The notes under the pieces: model-generated | The model's input: only the letters and a program-made list of their open reading frames with translations | The model's database searches: none | Told to the model about the DNA's origin: nothing | Translations under genes and position numbers: made by a program | In this document: positions 14,593-15,039 of the stretch, in pieces | How the letters are laid out: every line of letters begins with the position of its first letter | How positions within the stretch are numbered: the stretch's first letter is position 1 | Origin: Fidelibacterota bacterium | Lineage (GTDB): Bacteria; Fidelibacterota; UBA2242 | Assembly: GCA_003645845.1 (NCBI GenBank) | Contig: QNCV01000029.1 | Location: forward strand, 1 to 15,039 | DNA: 15,039 nt | Direction of reading: 5' to 3'

Positions 14593-15039
14593 ATGAAAAA
14601 TCAAAAAATGTTACAGATGATTAGTACCAAGATGAAAAACGCCTGTCAGATTGAACCCGGACTTTTTGATAAATACAATGTCAAACGGGGTTTGCGCAAC
14701 CGGGATCATACCGGTGTACTGGTGGGCTTAACCAATATCGGTGATGTGGTAGGATACCAACGAAAAAACGAACAGATTGTACCCTGCGAAGGCAATCTGT
14801 TATATAGGGGGTATTCTTTGGCCCAGCTGGTCTCCGGATTCCAGCGTGACCGGCGACACGGATTTGAGGAAATATGCTACCTGCTATTGGCGGGTGAATT
14901 GCCCGGAAAGGATGAATTGCGCTGTTTTTCCGAATATCTGGCAGAGCTGCGTGATTTGCCGGAGAATTTTACTCATAGCACAATCCTAACCATAGTAGGA
15001 CAGGATTTAATGAATATGATTGCGCGGGCGGTGCTGGTG
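14593..15039 (+). CDS. gltA: Citrate synthase, N-terminal part, cut by the window end
   Basis: Citrate synthase condenses oxaloacetate with acetyl-CoA and would supply the aconitase and isocitrate dehydrogenase just upstream. The frame is open for 149 codons to the last base with no stop. The translation carries the N-terminal pattern of the family: KYNVKRGLRNRDHTGVLVGL (about 28-47), then CEGNLLYRGYSLAQLVSGF and GFEEICYLLLAGELPGKDEL, resembling the LYYRG and FEE-LLLFGELP motifs of Si-type enzymes of clostridial character. The catalytic histidines and aspartate lie beyond the window, so activity cannot be judged, and a 2-methylcitrate synthase cannot be fully excluded; the neighbours favour citrate. 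CTGGAG (14581-14586) lies six bases before the ATG, and the gap from icd is 24 bp. The gene symbol is by function only, because several names are in use. Confidence 0.85.
   Translation, partial: MKNQKMLQMISTKMKNACQIEPGLFDKYNVKRGLRNRDHTGVLVGLTNIGDVVGYQRKNEQIVPCEGNLLYRGYSLAQLVSGFQRDRRHGFEEICYLLLAGELPGKDELRCFSEYLAELRDLPENFTHSTILTIVGQDLMNMIARAVLV

Noticed and set aside
14777..14989. Plus-strand 70-codon frame near the window end
   Set aside because: It is out of frame within the citrate synthase reading frame, which is open to the last base and has clear family motifs.
1..15039. Mobile elements, CRISPR arrays, tRNA or rRNA genes, defence or secondary-metabolite systems
   Set aside because: No transposase, regularly spaced repeats or structural-RNA signature was seen; almost every base is accounted for by ordinary metabolic genes.

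Overview
The window is one dense run of twelve same-strand genes for central and branched-chain amino acid metabolism. No RNA genes, mobile elements, CRISPR arrays or long intergenic gaps were seen. It opens with a strong intrinsic-terminator hairpin at 10-41. It then reads ilvD - ilvB - ilvN - ilvC - cimA - leuA - leuC - leuD - leuB - aconitase - isocitrate dehydrogenase - citrate synthase, the last cut by the window end. Eleven genes are complete and none shows a frameshift or truncation. The largest gap between genes is 78 bp, between leuB and the aconitase gene; elsewhere genes overlap or lie within 26 bp, so one long operon is the simplest reading.

Region 1 (63-4999) makes the common valine/isoleucine/leucine precursors: acetohydroxyacid synthase (ilvB catalytic, ilvN regulatory), ketol-acid reductoisomerase (ilvC) and dihydroxyacid dehydratase (ilvD). 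Region 2 (5001-11000) holds the 2-oxoacid chain-elongation steps. CimA condenses pyruvate with acetyl-CoA, which opens the threonine-independent route to isoleucine. LeuA condenses 2-oxoisovalerate with acetyl-CoA. A single LeuC/LeuD/LeuB set probably serves both. Region 3 (11079-15039) holds the chemically parallel oxidative TCA arm: a mitochondrial-type aconitase, an E. coli-Icd-like isocitrate dehydrogenase with NAD-type cofactor residues, and a citrate synthase. Together these give three parallel 2-oxoacid elongations: pyruvate to 2-oxobutyrate, 2-oxoisovalerate to 2-oxoisocaproate, and oxaloacetate to 2-oxoglutarate. The third product is the precursor of glutamate, the amino donor for the final step. 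The branched-chain aminotransferase (ilvE) and threonine deaminase (ilvA) are absent from the window.

The organism is a bacterium using the standard code, with clear Shine-Dalgarno sites (AAAGGAG-like) and mixed codon use. The CimA route, short LeuC, mitochondrial-type aconitase, NAD-type isocitrate dehydrogenase and a Clostridium-like citrate synthase start suggest an uncultured or anaerobic lineage, perhaps around the FCB/Calditrichaeota-like or deltaproteobacterial groups. That placement is inference and could be wrong.

I found no new multi-gene defence or mobile system. The best leads are small: a KARI whose cofactor loop looks NADH-type, an isocitrate dehydrogenase lacking every NADP-phosphate contact, a four-cysteine insert next to the active-site segment of acetohydroxyacid synthase, and a terminator placed so close to ilvD that attenuation is the likely explanation.
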